Origin: SMAG-U1939 sp036376595
GTDB lineage: Bacteria; Chloroflexota; Ktedonobacteria; Ktedonobacterales; JADMIN01
Assembly: GCA_036376595.1 (NCBI GenBank)
Contig: DASVAA010000004.1
Span: forward strand, 35,778-99,777
Reading direction: 5' to 3'
DNA: 64,000 nt
Shown: in pieces, positions 23,763 to 32,331 of the stretch
How positions within the stretch are numbered: the first letter of the stretch is position 1
How the letters are laid out: the number at the start of each line of letters is the position of its first letter
The notes under the pieces: model-generated
What the model saw: only the letters and a program-made list of their open reading frames with translations
Databases searched by the model: none
Told to the model about the DNA's origin: nothing
Translations under genes and position numbers: made by a program

Positions 23763-24490
23763 GCGATCTCGCGGCGGCGAATGATGCCGGCGAGGATGAT
23801 GCCGGTGAGGGTGCCGTAGAACGTTCCGGGCAGCAGGAGGTAGAGCGCGGTGTACGCACCGCTCCTCAGGAAGGCATACGTGGCGGGTGCGGCGCTGGTG
23901 AGCGTCTCCAGCCAGTTGACGCTGAGGGCGCCGACCAGCAGGCCGGCCAGCGCGGTCGCGGGGATCCACCACAGCCAGATGAGCTGGCGGCGAGTGTGCG
24001 GCGCGCTGAGCAGTGGCGCGATGACCTGCAGAGCGCCAAACAGGGCGCCATAGATCAGGCCGTGCAGACTGGCGAGCAGGATGGTGCGGTCGTCGTAAGC
24101 GGCGCTGGCGGTGGCGTAGGCCGAACGGCTGGCACCAAGGCCCGGCCACGTGGGATACGGGAAGAAACGCGCATCGAAGGCATCCTGGCCGTACAACGCG
24201 AAGTAGAACAGGACGATGGTGGCGAGCGCCGTCGTGATGAGCCACCAGAGGGGTAGCCTGCTGTCACGGCCGACGGCGCGGCGCAAGAGGGCGAACTGAA
24301 GGCCGCCGAACGCCAGCCCAATCATGGTGGCGCCATACGGTCCGCAGAGGTAGAGCACGCCGATCAACAATACGCGCAGCAGCGCGATCGACACCGCGTG
24401 CGCGGCGATCCAGAGCAGATTCAGGCGGCGGCTCCATCCGCGGCGCAACCCTTGCGCGCCGCTTCCCATCTGATCCGCTGCGATTTCCAT
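23732..24490 (-). CDS. Polytopic membrane protein of unknown function
   Basis: Protein of 252 residues with about six hydrophobic segments, for example LLRVLLIGVLYLCGPYG, LWWLITTALATIVLFYFALY, LASLHGLIYGALFGALQVIA, and LWWIPATALAGLLVGALSVNW. It starts MEIAADQMGSGAQGLRRGW and ends in RRREIAQPSGLGLNP. The repeated Gly-x-x-x-Gly and Leu-rich helices recall integral membrane proteins of unknown role in Chloroflexota, but I do not recognise a family. Convergent to and overlapping the RibD_C gene by 31 bp. Confidence 0.75.
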   Translation of the reverse strand: MEIAADQMGSGAQGLRRGWSRRLNLLWIAAHAVSIALLRVLLIGVLYLCGPYGATMIGLAFGGLQFALLRRAVGRDSRLPLWWLITTALATIVLFYFALYGQDAFDARFFPYPTWPGLGASRSAYATASAAYDDRTILLASLHGLIYGALFGALQVIAPLLSAPHTRRQLIWLWWIPATALAGLLVGALSVNWLETLTSAAPATYAFLRSGAYTALYLLLPGTFYGTLTGIILAGIIRRREIAQPSGLGLNP

Positions 24491-24592
24491 CCGGCGCTCC
24501 CCTTCTCACAAGCCTCCACCGATAGAGATGGTAGGGCATGCGAGGGGCCGGTGCCAGAGGTCTGGCGGCGAGGGATGTCGCGCAGGCGCCGC

Positions 24593-24616
24593 GGGCGAGA
24601 CAGGTCTCGCCCCTAC
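24593..24616 (+). repeat. Repeat A/D palindrome, GAGAC core
   Basis: GGGCGAGAC-AG-GTCTCGCCC followed by CTAC; same outer frame as repeat A with a different core. Confidence 0.8.
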
Positions 24617-24636
24617 ACCGAATACCACGAAGCCGC

Positions 24637-24768
24637 TTCAATCCTCTGCGTCCTCTGCGGTTCCCCCCTTCTCGCTCCTCCTTCGCGATCTTCGCGCTTG
24701 CTTCGCGTTCTCTCTGCTCTCTCTCCTCCTCTGCGCCCTCTGCGCCCTCTGCGCCCTCTGCGGTTTAT
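24637..24768 (-). repeat. Repeat B copies after the 24.8-25.5 kb gene
   Basis: On the minus strand it starts at the stop codon (TAAACCGCAGAGG) with three successive GGCGCAGAG units, then CGCGAAG units and another ACCGCAGAGGACGCAGAGG. Sense orientation. Confidence 0.82.
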
Positions 24769-25487
24769 CCCTCCGCCTGTGGTTCTTCCCAGCCCGCGTC
24801 GTCGTCCTGGAAGAGCGCCTCCGGCCCGTACTTGGCGACCAGCCGCAGCAGGTGGCGCTCGCCGTACTCCGCGGGCACGTAGACCAGCGCGTCGTCGGGC
24901 AGCGCAGCGGCACGTGCCGTCGCTGGCAGCCACTCGACCGCCGGCTGCGCCAGCAGCTCGGCGAACGGCATGCCACGCATCGCCAGCCGCAGCGCATCGG
25001 GGGCCAGCCAGAGAAGCCCGGACGCGCCATCGTCTACATCGCCACCGCCCGCGGCCTCAGTGAGTGCGGGCGGACCAATGAGCCGCGCGCGGTAGACCGT
25101 CACGATGACGCGCCGCAGCGTGGGTGTAGCCGCGACGTGCAGCGGCGCCTCACGCTCCAGGCGCAGCAGCGGCAGCGGCTCGTCACCCAGCTGCGTGGGC
25201 AGCCGGTCAATGCGGTGTACCTCCGAGGGGCCGTAGAGCTGGCGGCTGGCGATCAGTCGCGCCGCTCGGCCTAGCGTGCGGCGTCCCAGGCCGTCCGCCG
25301 TCGTATGCGGCAATGTGCCCGGCTCCTGCACGCATCCGGGCAGCTCCAGCGGCACGAAGGTATAGCCCGCGTTGGTGTGCCAGCGGCTTCGCCCACCGGC
25401 GAGCAGCGCGAGCCGTCCCGTGCGGGCAATTGCCAGCGCCAGCAGCCGCAGTGGACCGAAGCGGTCCGCGCCGCTCGTCTCATCCAT
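24765..25487 (-). CDS. Hypothetical protein, possibly divergent NUDIX-like
   Basis: Soluble protein of 240 residues that I do not recognise. It has RTGRLALLAGGRSRWHTNAGYTFVPLELPG near the N-terminus in adjoining pieces, then HTTADGLGRRTLGRAARLIA, a beta-rich middle (HVAATPTLRRVIVTVYRARL) and WLAPDALRLAMRGMPFAELL. The layout of a beta strand, a WLAPD-type segment and a mixed alpha-beta C-terminus recalls NUDIX-fold proteins, but no NUDIX box is present, so catalysis by that mechanism is unlikely. The stop codon is contributed at the edge of a repeat B copy (TAA followed by ACCGCAGAGG). GGGGAG lies about 12 nt before the ATG. It follows the acidic-protein gene on the same strand by 134 bp. Confidence 0.7.
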   Translation of the reverse strand: MDETSGADRFGPLRLLALAIARTGRLALLAGGRSRWHTNAGYTFVPLELPGCVQEPGTLPHTTADGLGRRTLGRAARLIASRQLYGPSEVHRIDRLPTQLGDEPLPLLRLEREAPLHVAATPTLRRVIVTVYRARLIGPPALTEAAGGGDVDDGASGLLWLAPDALRLAMRGMPFAELLAQPAVEWLPATARAAALPDDALVYVPAEYGERHLLRLVAKYGPEALFQDDDAGWEEPQAEG

Positions 25488-25621
25488 GCTCTGCGCTCAC
25501 TCCCCTTGTCGCCTCTCAGCCACGCCGCCGCCGGCTCCAGGTCCCAGCCCGCACAGATCAAGAAAGGGGGCGACCGCCTCGGCCACCCCCCATCGTGTCT
25601 GGCGCAATCGCGAAGTATGCC

Positions 25622-26173
25622 CTAGTACGGGCGCCGCTCGCGCTTGGGCGGGCGCTGTTGCGGGCGCTTGGGCCGCCGGCCGCCGGTACCGCCGCCACCG
25701 CCCCACTCGTCCTCTTCCTCGTCCTCGTCGTAGAAATCGCCCAGGTCTTCCTCTGCCTCGTCGGCCGGAGCCTCTCCCGCCTGCCCAGCGTATTCTTCGG
25801 CTGGCTCAGCGGTCGTGGTGAAGGGAGCGAAGTCCTCGATGGCGCCGCCCTCGATGTCGGGGACCTCGGCGGAATCCATCGCGGCGGAATCCTGCATCAG
25901 CTTGTCAATGTTGGCCAGGTCGGCGAGTGAGGTCAGCACCGGGCGCGACTCTGCCTTCTTCTCCACCTTCGGCTTGGCGGCGGGCTTGGGCGCCGGCTTG
26001 GGCAGCTCGAGCTCCGGCTCAGGCTCCTCGTACTCGTCAAACTCCGCTTCCGGCTCGACCGTCTCGACGGCGTGCTGCGGGGCGATGCCCGCCTGCCCCA
26101 GCGCGACCTCGATCCAGAACTTCGAATAATAGTGGGGCCGCTCGTCGGTGCCGAGCGTGTCTTTGCGCATCAT
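25622..26173 (-). CDS. Acidic low-complexity protein with basic C-terminal tail
   Basis: Protein of 183 residues. A short folded-looking N-terminus (KDTLGTDERPHYYSKFWIEVAL) is followed by a very acidic tract (EPEAEFDEYEEPEPELEL), a Lys/Pro/Ala linker, and SLADLANIDKLMQDSAAMDS. A second acidic region then leads to a glycine run and a strongly basic tail RPKRPQQRPPKRERRPY. Such charge-segregated proteins often bind nucleic acids or ribosomes through the tail, but nothing here proves it. The two adjacent ATG codons at 26173 and 26170 follow an AGAGAAG element. I do not recognise the family. Confidence 0.72.
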   Translation of the reverse strand: MMRKDTLGTDERPHYYSKFWIEVALGQAGIAPQHAVETVEPEAEFDEYEEPEPELELPKPAPKPAAKPKVEKKAESRPVLTSLADLANIDKLMQDSAAMDSAEVPDIEGGAIEDFAPFTTTAEPAEEYAGQAGEAPADEAEEDLGDFYDEDEEEDEWGGGGGTGGRRPKRPQQRPPKRERRPY

Positions 26174-26337
26174 TTCGTGATCTTCTCTTCCGCCTCGCTT
26201 GGGCAGCCAGATCGGCATCAGTGTACACCGCCGGCTGGGGACGCCTCGCGTCATGGCCGCTCCGGCATAGGCGGCAGGCACGACGAACCCGCGCCGGCCA
26301 GAGCACTTCCCCCGATTCTATGCCCGCGCGCGGCCAA

Positions 26338-26366
26338 TTGTCAAGCGTCACAAGCGCGCGTATACT
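26338..26366 (+). promoter_or_regulatory. Promoter of the pentapeptide-repeat gene
   Basis: TTGTCA (26338-26343) and TATACT (26361-26366) with a 17-bp spacer, giving transcription from about 26373, 60 nt before the gene start. Confidence 0.75.
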
Positions 26367-26432
26367 GGGCGCAATAGGTGGCGGGCGAGCGCGGATGGCA
26401 GCGACAACGGATGCGCGTGGAGGGTGCGGCGC

Positions 26433-28016
26433 ATGGCAGCGGAGATGGGCGCGGAGGGCGGCGAGGCCGGCTCGCGGGCGGGTGGGAGCGAGGCGGCGGT
26501 GGATTCGCCCCGTCCAGCGCAGGACGACCGCGACGGCTGGCGGCGCTTCTGGCGCGAGCGCGGGCAGCCCTGGCGCCGCGAGCCGGAGTGCGATGCCGAA
26601 CGCCAGATCGCGCTGGCCGAGCGCCTCGCACGGAGCGCAGCCGTCGAGCGCGGCGACTATCCCTTCGCGGCGATTGCGCCGAGCCTGAGCCGGGCGGATG
26701 TCGAGTGGCTGCTGGCGGCGCTGGACGGCGGGTGTGGACCCGTGGACTGGGACGATCCGGCGCAGCGCGAGCGAGAGGGATTGGACCTGCGCGGCGCCGA
26801 TCTGGGCGGCCTGGACCTCAGCGGGCTGCCGCTGGCACGCCTGCGCGCGGGCTTGCACGAGGAGCAGTGGCGCGCGATCCTCACGTCCGCCCAGCTTGAA
26901 TCCGCGGCGGCGCACTTCGAGCATGCCGATCTCTCACAGGCGCATCTGGAGGGCGCGATGCTGCAAGGGGCGCATCTAGAGGACGCGCGCCTGCGCGGAG
27001 CATGGCTGGCAGAGGCCGAGCTGAGCTTCGCGCTCCTGGAGGGTGCGCGGCTCAATGACGCCCACGCCGAGGGTGCGCGGCTGTTGGGCGCCAACCTGGA
27101 GGAGGCGGTGCTGGCGGGGGCGCGGCTGGAGGGCGCGGTGCTCAGCAGCGCCGCACTCGCCGGTGCCGAGCTTTCGGCGGCGCACATGGAGGGCGCGCGG
27201 CTCAACGCGGCGCATCTGGGCGGCGCGCGGCGCGCGACAGCCACGCTGGCCCGCCTGCGAGCGCTCGATCCTGGCACCGCCGAGACGCTGCCCGGCGCCG
27301 ATCTGGCCGGCATCTTCTTCGACAGCACGACAGCGCTCGACGAGGCGGTGCTGGGTGACGAGGAGCACGGCGCGGTGAGTGTGGCCGATGCGCGCTGGGG
27401 CGGCATCAATCTGGCGGTGGTAGACTGGACGCCGCTGCGCATGCTGGGCGACGAGCGCACCGCGCGCGAGCCGCTCGACGCCAACGGCAAGCCCAAAGAC
27501 ACTGCCGCGCGGCTGGCCGAGTTCCGCACGGCGGTGCGCGCCAGCCGGCAGCTCGCGGTGGCGCTGCGCGAGCAGGGCCTCAACGAGCAGGCGGACCTCT
27601 TCGCCTACCGGGCGCAGGTCTTGCAGCGCGAGGTGTTGCGGCGCGAGGCGCTGCGCCGTCCCAGTCCTGGCGAGCGGCATGCGTGTCGCCGGCGGGCGCT
27701 GCGTGCCGGCCAGTACGTCTTCTCACTGTTCCTCGACGCGCTGGCGGGCTACGGCTACCGGCCGGGGCGCAGCCTCGCGGCGTACATCGCCTCGCTGGTG
27801 CTCTTCGCGCTGGCGTACCATCTCATCCAGCCGCCGCTGGGATGGGTGGGGGCCATCGCGCTAAGCATCAACTCGTTCCACGGGCGCGGCTTTTTCGCGG
27901 GCACCGCGTCTCCAGCGGACCCGGTGACGGTGCTGGCGGCGGTCGAGGCCATCGTGGGGCTGGTGATCGAGATCAGCTTCATCGCGACCTTCACCCAGCG
28001 CTTCTTCGGGCGCTAG
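26433..28016 (+). CDS. Pentapeptide-repeat protein with C-terminal two-helix channel-like domain
   Basis: Protein of 527 residues. The centre (about 115-275) is a pentapeptide repeat array of the A(D/N/H)LxGA type: GADLGGLDLSG, then HLEGAMLQGAHLEDARLRGA, GARLNDAHAEGARLLGANLE and so on. It is predicted to form a right-handed quadrilateral helix. The C-terminal 120 residues have a basic stretch, one hydrophobic helix (LAAYIASLVLFALAYHLI), a hydrophobic loop with SINSFHGRGFF, and a final helix AIVGLVIEISFIATFTQRFFG. This arrangement resembles the pore region of small ion channels. A GTG at 26424 is possible, but ATG 26433 has GGAGGG at 8 nt. Function unknown; a channel with a pentapeptide scaffold on the cytoplasmic side is inference. 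Confidence 0.88.
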   Translation: MAAEMGAEGGEAGSRAGGSEAAVDSPRPAQDDRDGWRRFWRERGQPWRREPECDAERQIALAERLARSAAVERGDYPFAAIAPSLSRADVEWLLAALDGGCGPVDWDDPAQREREGLDLRGADLGGLDLSGLPLARLRAGLHEEQWRAILTSAQLESAAAHFEHADLSQAHLEGAMLQGAHLEDARLRGAWLAEAELSFALLEGARLNDAHAEGARLLGANLEEAVLAGARLEGAVLSSAALAGAELSAAHMEGARLNAAHLGGARRATATLARLRALDPGTAETLPGADLAGIFFDSTTALDEAVLGDEEHGAVSVADARWGGINLAVVDWTPLRMLGDERTAREPLDANGKPKDTAARLAEFRTAVRASRQLAVALREQGLNEQADLFAYRAQVLQREVLRREALRRPSPGERHACRRRALRAGQYVFSLFLDALAGYGYRPGRSLAAYIASLVLFALAYHLIQPPLGWVGAIALSINSFHGRGFFAGTASPADPVTVLAAVEAIVGLVIEISFIATFTQRFFGR

Positions 28017-28088
28017 GATCGGTGAAAGTGCGCGCCGATCGCGTGTGCATGTTAGTCTCCCCGGCGGTACGGAGGGAGGCGGGATGCG

Positions 28089-28790
28089 ATGTCGAGCAGC
28101 TCGAAGCCGCAGGCCTCCGCGCCAAGATCGAAGCCGAAGGAGTACGTTTCGCCGGACCTGACGCAGCTCTTCGTCGCCACCGTGGCGGCGCTGCTGGTGG
28201 GGGCGATTGACTTCGTCGTGCCCAATTCGGTGGTCTTCGGGCCGCCCTGGCTGCTGCTGGTGATCGAGGCGGTGCTGCTGGCGCCGGTGGTGGTGGCGGC
28301 AATCTCGGTGCGCATCTCGCTGCCCTACCACGTCGCGCGGCTGCTGGCGATGGTGCTGCTGGTGGTGCTGGCGCTCTCGCTGGTCGCCTCCGTGGTGCTG
28401 CTGGTGACGCACATCCCAACGCTCACGGGCTACTCACTGCTGGAATCTGGCGGGCTGCTGTGGGCGGCGAACGTGCTGGTCTTCGCACTCTGGTACTGGG
28501 AGACCGACGGCAACGGCCCGCCGATGCGATTGGAGAACTGCTACGCCGCCGCCGACTTCCAGTTCACGCAGCAGATTGGTGGCAATCCGACCAACTGGGC
28601 GCCGGGCTTCGTGGACTACCTCTTCCTCGCCTTCTGCACCTCCACCGCGCTCAGCCCAGCCGACGTGATGCCGCTGACGCGCCGCGCCAAGGTGCTGATG
28701 ATGCTCCAGGCGGTAATCTCGATGGTGATCATCGTGCTGCTGGTAGCCCGCTCGGTCAACATCATCGGGCAGGGGGCGCCGCCAAGATAG
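28089..28790 (+). CDS. Membrane protein with channel-like C-terminus
   Basis: Protein of 233 residues. After a basic, serine-rich N-terminus there are about four membrane helices in the first 150 residues (LFVATVAALLVGAIDFVV, LLLVIEAVLLAPVVVAAISV, LLAMVLLVVLALSLVASVV, LLWAANVLVFALWYW). A loop with PGFVDYLFLAFCTSTALSP follows, then a final helix (MMLQAVISMVIIVLLVARSV). The loop-plus-last-helix arrangement is seen in DUF1345-type and two-pore-like membrane proteins. It lies 72 bp behind the pentapeptide channel-like gene and may form an operon with it. Confidence 0.8.
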   Translation: MSSSSKPQASAPRSKPKEYVSPDLTQLFVATVAALLVGAIDFVVPNSVVFGPPWLLLVIEAVLLAPVVVAAISVRISLPYHVARLLAMVLLVVLALSLVASVVLLVTHIPTLTGYSLLESGGLLWAANVLVFALWYWETDGNGPPMRLENCYAAADFQFTQQIGGNPTNWAPGFVDYLFLAFCTSTALSPADVMPLTRRAKVLMMLQAVISMVIIVLLVARSVNIIGQGAPPR

Positions 28791-28889
28791 ACAGAGAACC
28801 CTCGGCGTGATCCAGGTAGAGCGGGTCACGCAGTGGCGTGGTCAGGGCCGGCGATAGAGCCGGAGCGGGGGCGCCGCGCCGGACGTTCG

Positions 28890-28946
28890 GAGCCGGCGAT
28901 TGAAATCGCGCCTGGAGGGCGTGCCGCCACCAAGTCCCCCTGCGCG
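28890..28946 (+). repeat. Repeat C half at the left end of the IS
   Basis: First hairpin GCGATT-GA-AATCGC, GCCTGGAGGGC, then the second hairpin is interrupted after CCCCCTGCGCG by the IS. The first stem shows a G-C to A-T pair change relative to the usual form. Confidence 0.8.
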
Positions 28947-30493
28947 CAATACCGTTCAAATAAGCCCGTCCCCCGTTGGGAGCAGGACGACTGCGTCGGC
29001 ATACGCACTGGGTTGGCGTGGTGAGGCACGCTGGCCCGGCGGCTTCTGGGGGAACTTCGATTGGCGTCGCTTGACGACGCGCGGATTGGTCCGCATCTGC
29101 CGCGGGGGAAGCCGCGCATGGGCGAGATCGCCCAGCAACAACGCCCAGCGCGCCGACCAGTGGACAGGAGCAAGCAGTTGGAAGTCGGGCAAGGCCTCGC
29201 AGACCAGTTGCACGGCAGTCACAAAACTCAGCCGGTCAGGGGGTTGCTGGCTCTGCACGGCCGCCTGGTACATGAGCGCGCGTACGGCGAAGTGCGCGAG
29301 CAGCAGGCCATAGAGTTCCTGCAGGACGCCAACGGGCAAGTGGCTGCGCAGCGTGCGGGTGGCCAGGCGCTGGTGCGTGTCAAGTTCGTCGAGGGTATCC
29401 TCGACGGCCCAGCGGGTGTGGTAGAGCGCGGCCACGGCCCGCGCGGGCGCCTGGTGCGGATCGAGCAACGTGGTCACCAGCCGGATCGGGGGCGGGGGCG
29501 CCGAAGCGTCCGTGCCCGCGTTGGGCGAGGCGGCGGTGGTGGCGGGCAGCCGATAGGTCACGACACGCACCAACAGGCGGGCCGCGGGATCGCCGTGGGG
29601 GCCACCGCGACGGCGCGTGCGCAGGTACGCCAGCGCCGAGCCATCCGCCAAGCGGCGCACCCACGGCGGCTTGACATGGGCCGGCAGGCGGCCAATGACC
29701 TGCGCGTGGCGCGCTTGCACGGCTTGCAACAAGGCCACCGAATGAAAGCCGCCATCCCACAGCAGCAGCATGTCCGGCTGCACCGCCCGCAAGAGGCGCG
29801 GCGCGACGCGATGTTCGCTGGTCGTCGCCGGCCAGAAGCCGGCCTCAAAGATGACATGCGTGGCGCATTCGACCAAGTAGACGCCCAAGACCTGTGGATA
29901 GACACTGCGCCCGCGCTGGCTGCCCCGCCGCCCGAAGGCGCGGCTATTGGCGGCGCTCTCGGGCACGTTCTCCACCGTCCCATCCACCCCCACCACCCGC
30001 AAGCCCCCAAAGGCAAAGGCGCTGGGCACCTGCTCGCGGGTCGCCAGGGGCTGGCAGACGGCGTGGAAGAGGGCGGCCACGGGGCGCACGCCCAGGCGGT
30101 AGCGCCGGTAGACCAAGGCACTCGCGCTCGCCAGTACTGCCTCCGGCGCGGGCCAGATCAGGCGCAACCCCTGCGTGAGCGTGCGCCACACGCTGGCGAC
30201 CGAGACACGCGGAAACAGGTGCCAGCCGATCACCAGCCACAGCGTCGCCTCCACGTTGAGTTTGCGCTCCCGGCCCTTAGCGGGCCGATAGCGCTGCGCG
30301 ATTTGGCGCACGCTCGCCGCCGGGATCGCTTGGGCCAAGGCTTCCACCGTGACCTCCTGGCACCACTTGCCGGGTGCCGCCACAGCACGTATCGTCAGAT
30401 CCATGAGAGACTCCTCCAGGGCAGCGAACGTCTGACAACTGCTTTGCTACCTTGGAGTATCTCTCATCTCCTGACCTTATTTGAACGGTATTG
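28947..30493. mobile_element. IS4-type insertion sequence
   Basis: About 1547 bp bounded by perfect 18-bp terminal inverted repeats, CAATACCGTTCAAATAAG at 28947-28964 and its complement at 30476-30493. It contains one transposase gene, whose stop codon lies inside the left repeat. Both flanks are halves of repeat C in opposite orientations. A 4-bp CGCG flanks both ends, but since it is its own complement, a target duplication cannot be told from chance. Confidence 0.85.
28956..30404 (-). CDS. IS4 family transposase
   Basis: DDE transposase of 482 residues filling the insertion sequence. The N-terminal IS4-type region has LNVEATLWLVIGWHLFPRVS. Catalytic residues can be placed at VVGVDGTVENVP (first Asp), LLLWDGGFHSVAL (second Asp) and YHTRWAVEDTLDELDTH, which matches the IS4 Y-(2)-R-(3)-E signature (Glu). 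The C-terminal tail is basic (KRRQSKFPQKPPGQR). The frame is intact, so the element could be active. ATG at 30404; TGA lies inside the left terminal inverted repeat. Confidence 0.92.
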   Translation of the reverse strand: MDLTIRAVAAPGKWCQEVTVEALAQAIPAASVRQIAQRYRPAKGRERKLNVEATLWLVIGWHLFPRVSVASVWRTLTQGLRLIWPAPEAVLASASALVYRRYRLGVRPVAALFHAVCQPLATREQVPSAFAFGGLRVVGVDGTVENVPESAANSRAFGRRGSQRGRSVYPQVLGVYLVECATHVIFEAGFWPATTSEHRVAPRLLRAVQPDMLLLWDGGFHSVALLQAVQARHAQVIGRLPAHVKPPWVRRLADGSALAYLRTRRRGGPHGDPAARLLVRVVTYRLPATTAASPNAGTDASAPPPPIRLVTTLLDPHQAPARAVAALYHTRWAVEDTLDELDTHQRLATRTLRSHLPVGVLQELYGLLLAHFAVRALMYQAAVQSQQPPDRLSFVTAVQLVCEALPDFQLLAPVHWSARWALLLGDLAHARLPPRQMRTNPRVVKRRQSKFPQKPPGQRASPRQPSAYADAVVLLPTGDGLI

Positions 30494-30553
30494 CGCGCAG
30501 GCGGGCTTTGTGGCCGCCAGGCCCCAGAGGCGCGGTTTCAATCGCCGGCCCCC
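30494..30553 (-). repeat. Repeat C half at the right end of the IS
   Basis: On the minus strand: GGCGATTGAAACCGCGCC, then a GGGGCC linker and CCCGCCTGCGCG up to the IS end. It faces the left copy. It is followed at 30554-30605 by CGCCGGCC-rich tandem sequence. Confidence 0.75.
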
Positions 30554-30698
30554 GTCGCCGGCCGTGTCGCCGGCCCCCGCCGCCGGCTGCGTGGCCGGCC
30601 GCGCACCAACCGATGTCAATTGCCGACTCCATCATGGTGTGGAATATGAGGCCTTGCATCATTGCCGCGGTTAGGGTCGGCAACCGTGCCGCGCGAGC

Positions 30699-30722
30699 GG
30701 GCGGGACATGTCCCGCTCCTAC
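30699..30722 (+). repeat. Repeat A/D palindrome, GGGAC core
   Basis: GGGCGGGACATGTCCCGCTC followed by CTAC; a near-perfect palindrome with the A/D frame. The rest of the 400-bp gap 30494-30893 holds repeat C remnants, GC-rich tandem sequence and the promoter below. Confidence 0.75.
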
Positions 30723-30784
30723 ACCGCGGCGTGTCTGGCACACATGCACAACGTCCATCATTCGCCGTCCGCGTACCACCGCAT

Positions 30785-30814
30785 TTGCCCGTCTTGCGCC
30801 GCCTCTGCTATACT
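30785..30814 (+). promoter_or_regulatory. Promoter of the FemX-like gene
   Basis: TTGCCC (30785-30790) and TATACT (30809-30814), 18-bp spacer, about 75 nt before the gene. Confidence 0.6.
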
Positions 30815-30893
30815 CGACCCCTGGGCCTGCGGCGTCCGGTGATGTCGTGGGCCACACGCTGCCGTCCACCATCTCGTCGTCAGGCCGCCCACC

Positions 30894-32015
30894 ATGCACG
30901 CCACGCTGATCACCGACCGCCGCCAGTGGAACACCTTCGTCGCCCGCAGCGCCACCGGCCACATCTGCCAGACCTACGAGTGGCCTGAGCACCAGGGACC
31001 CGAGGCCACCAGCGGATCGCTGCGCGTGGGCGTGCTGGATGACGCCGGGCAGCTCGCCGCGGCGATGCTACTGGTGCGCAGCCGCGCGCAGGCCGTGCGC
31101 GCCCCCTTCTTCTACGCCCCCCGCGGCCCCGTCTGCGACGATCCCCGCTCGCCCGCGCTGCCGCTGCTCGTCGCCTACGCCCGGCGCGAGGCCAGCAAGC
31201 GCGGCGGCTTCATGATCCGCGCCGAGCCGAACGTGCCGCAGGACGACACCGACTACGCACAGGCGCTCAAGCGGCTCGGCTTCCGCCCCACCAGCCACCA
31301 GATCTACCTGCGCGGCTCGTGGGTGACGGACGTCTCCGGCTCCGAGCAGCAGATCCTCGGCGCCATGTCGCCCTCCTGGCGGCGCTACATCCGCGCCGGC
31401 GCGAAGAACGGCATGAACTTCCGCCTCGGCAGCGGCGAGACCGACCTCGACGCCTTCTATCGCCTGACCGTCGAGACCGGCACGCGCGACGGCTTCTACG
31501 TCTACCCCAAAGAGCTGTTCCGCGAGATGCTGGCCCACTACTCCGCCGAGGCCGCCGCGCGCGACGCCACCGCCGAGATGGCGCTCTTCCTGGGTGAGCA
31601 CGAGGGCCAGCTCGCCTCCGCGCTGACGGTGGCCGTGCTGGGTGATTGGGCGTGGTACCTGCACGGCGCCTCCTCCGACCGGCCCGAGCACCGCAAGCTG
31701 CGCCCCAACCACCCGCTGCAATGGGAGGCGATCCGCTGGGCGATGGCGCGCGGGGCCAGATACTACGACTGGCGCACGATCCCCGACGTGCTGGAGCCGG
31801 GCGAAGACCTCTACGGCGTGTATCTCTTCAAGCGCGGCTTCGGCGGCTACGAGCGGCGCGTGCTGCCCACGCAGGACCTGGTGCTGCGCCCGGCGCTCTA
31901 TTGGCCCTACACCGCCGCCGTGAGCCTGCGCCGCGGTATCCAGGAGCGCCGCCACCGCGCCGCCCATCGCAAGCAGCCTGCGCCCGCTCCCAGCGCCGAC
32001 ACTGGTGAGAGCTGA
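30894..32015 (+). CDS. FemX/FemAB-type peptidyltransferase
   Basis: Cytoplasmic acyltransferase of 373 residues in the Fem family, which uses aminoacyl-tRNA to add amino acids to the peptidoglycan precursor lipid II. Visible features are ICQTYEWPEHQ near the N-terminus, FFYAPRGPVCDDP, the double GNAT arrangement with MSPSWRRYIRAGAKNGMNF, ASALTVAVLGDWAWYLHGASS and PNHPLQWEAIRWAMARGARYYDW in adjoining pieces, then GVYLFKRGFGGYERR. These match FemX/FemAB proteins closely. Which amino acid it adds is unknown. It is a single-gene unit with its own promoter. Confidence 0.92.
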   Translation: MHATLITDRRQWNTFVARSATGHICQTYEWPEHQGPEATSGSLRVGVLDDAGQLAAAMLLVRSRAQAVRAPFFYAPRGPVCDDPRSPALPLLVAYARREASKRGGFMIRAEPNVPQDDTDYAQALKRLGFRPTSHQIYLRGSWVTDVSGSEQQILGAMSPSWRRYIRAGAKNGMNFRLGSGETDLDAFYRLTVETGTRDGFYVYPKELFREMLAHYSAEAAARDATAEMALFLGEHEGQLASALTVAVLGDWAWYLHGASSDRPEHRKLRPNHPLQWEAIRWAMARGARYYDWRTIPDVLEPGEDLYGVYLFKRGFGGYERRVLPTQDLVLRPALYWPYTAAVSLRRGIQERRHRAAHRKQPAPAPSADTGES

Positions 32016-32060
32016 TCATAATCGCACCTGATTATCCTATCAAACGCCAGTCACGATCCC

Positions 32061-32125
32061 AGTCCGCCTTGGGCGGACTTCGCGGCGGAACGCCCTCCAG
32101 GCGCGGTTTCAACCGCCAGCTCTCT
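32061..32125 (-). repeat. Repeat C two-hairpin element
   Basis: On the minus strand: GCGGTT-GA-AACCGC, GCCTGGAGGGC, then AAGTCCGC-CCAAG-GCGGACTG. Full copy with both stems intact. Confidence 0.85.
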
Positions 32126-32331
32126 TCGCGGCCGACTCGCGCTCATCTCATCCCGCGCCGGCAAGAGTCTTGCGAGCATGGACCACTCAGGCACGAAGTC
32201 AATCCCCCGCCGCCCGCTGTCTCGATGCTGGCACGCTACTGGCTGTAATGCAGATATTGAGGGCGAAAGCCGGCTCCGGTACCGCCGGGAGGGCAGAGCG
32301 GGGCGCGCCGCGGGGAAGGGGTTCCGGCTGT

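Noticed and set aside
28943..28946. CGCG as a target-site duplication of the IS
   Set aside because: The four bases are self-complementary and lie in inverted repeat C halves, so the match is expected without duplication.
29061..30674. Plus-strand open frame across the IS
   Set aside because: Antisense of an intact transposase gene; protein is low-complexity and includes flanking repeats.
30481..30909. Small plus-strand gene beginning in the right IS end
   Set aside because: It reads through repeat C and GC-rich tandem sequence and overlaps the FemX start; no coding signature.
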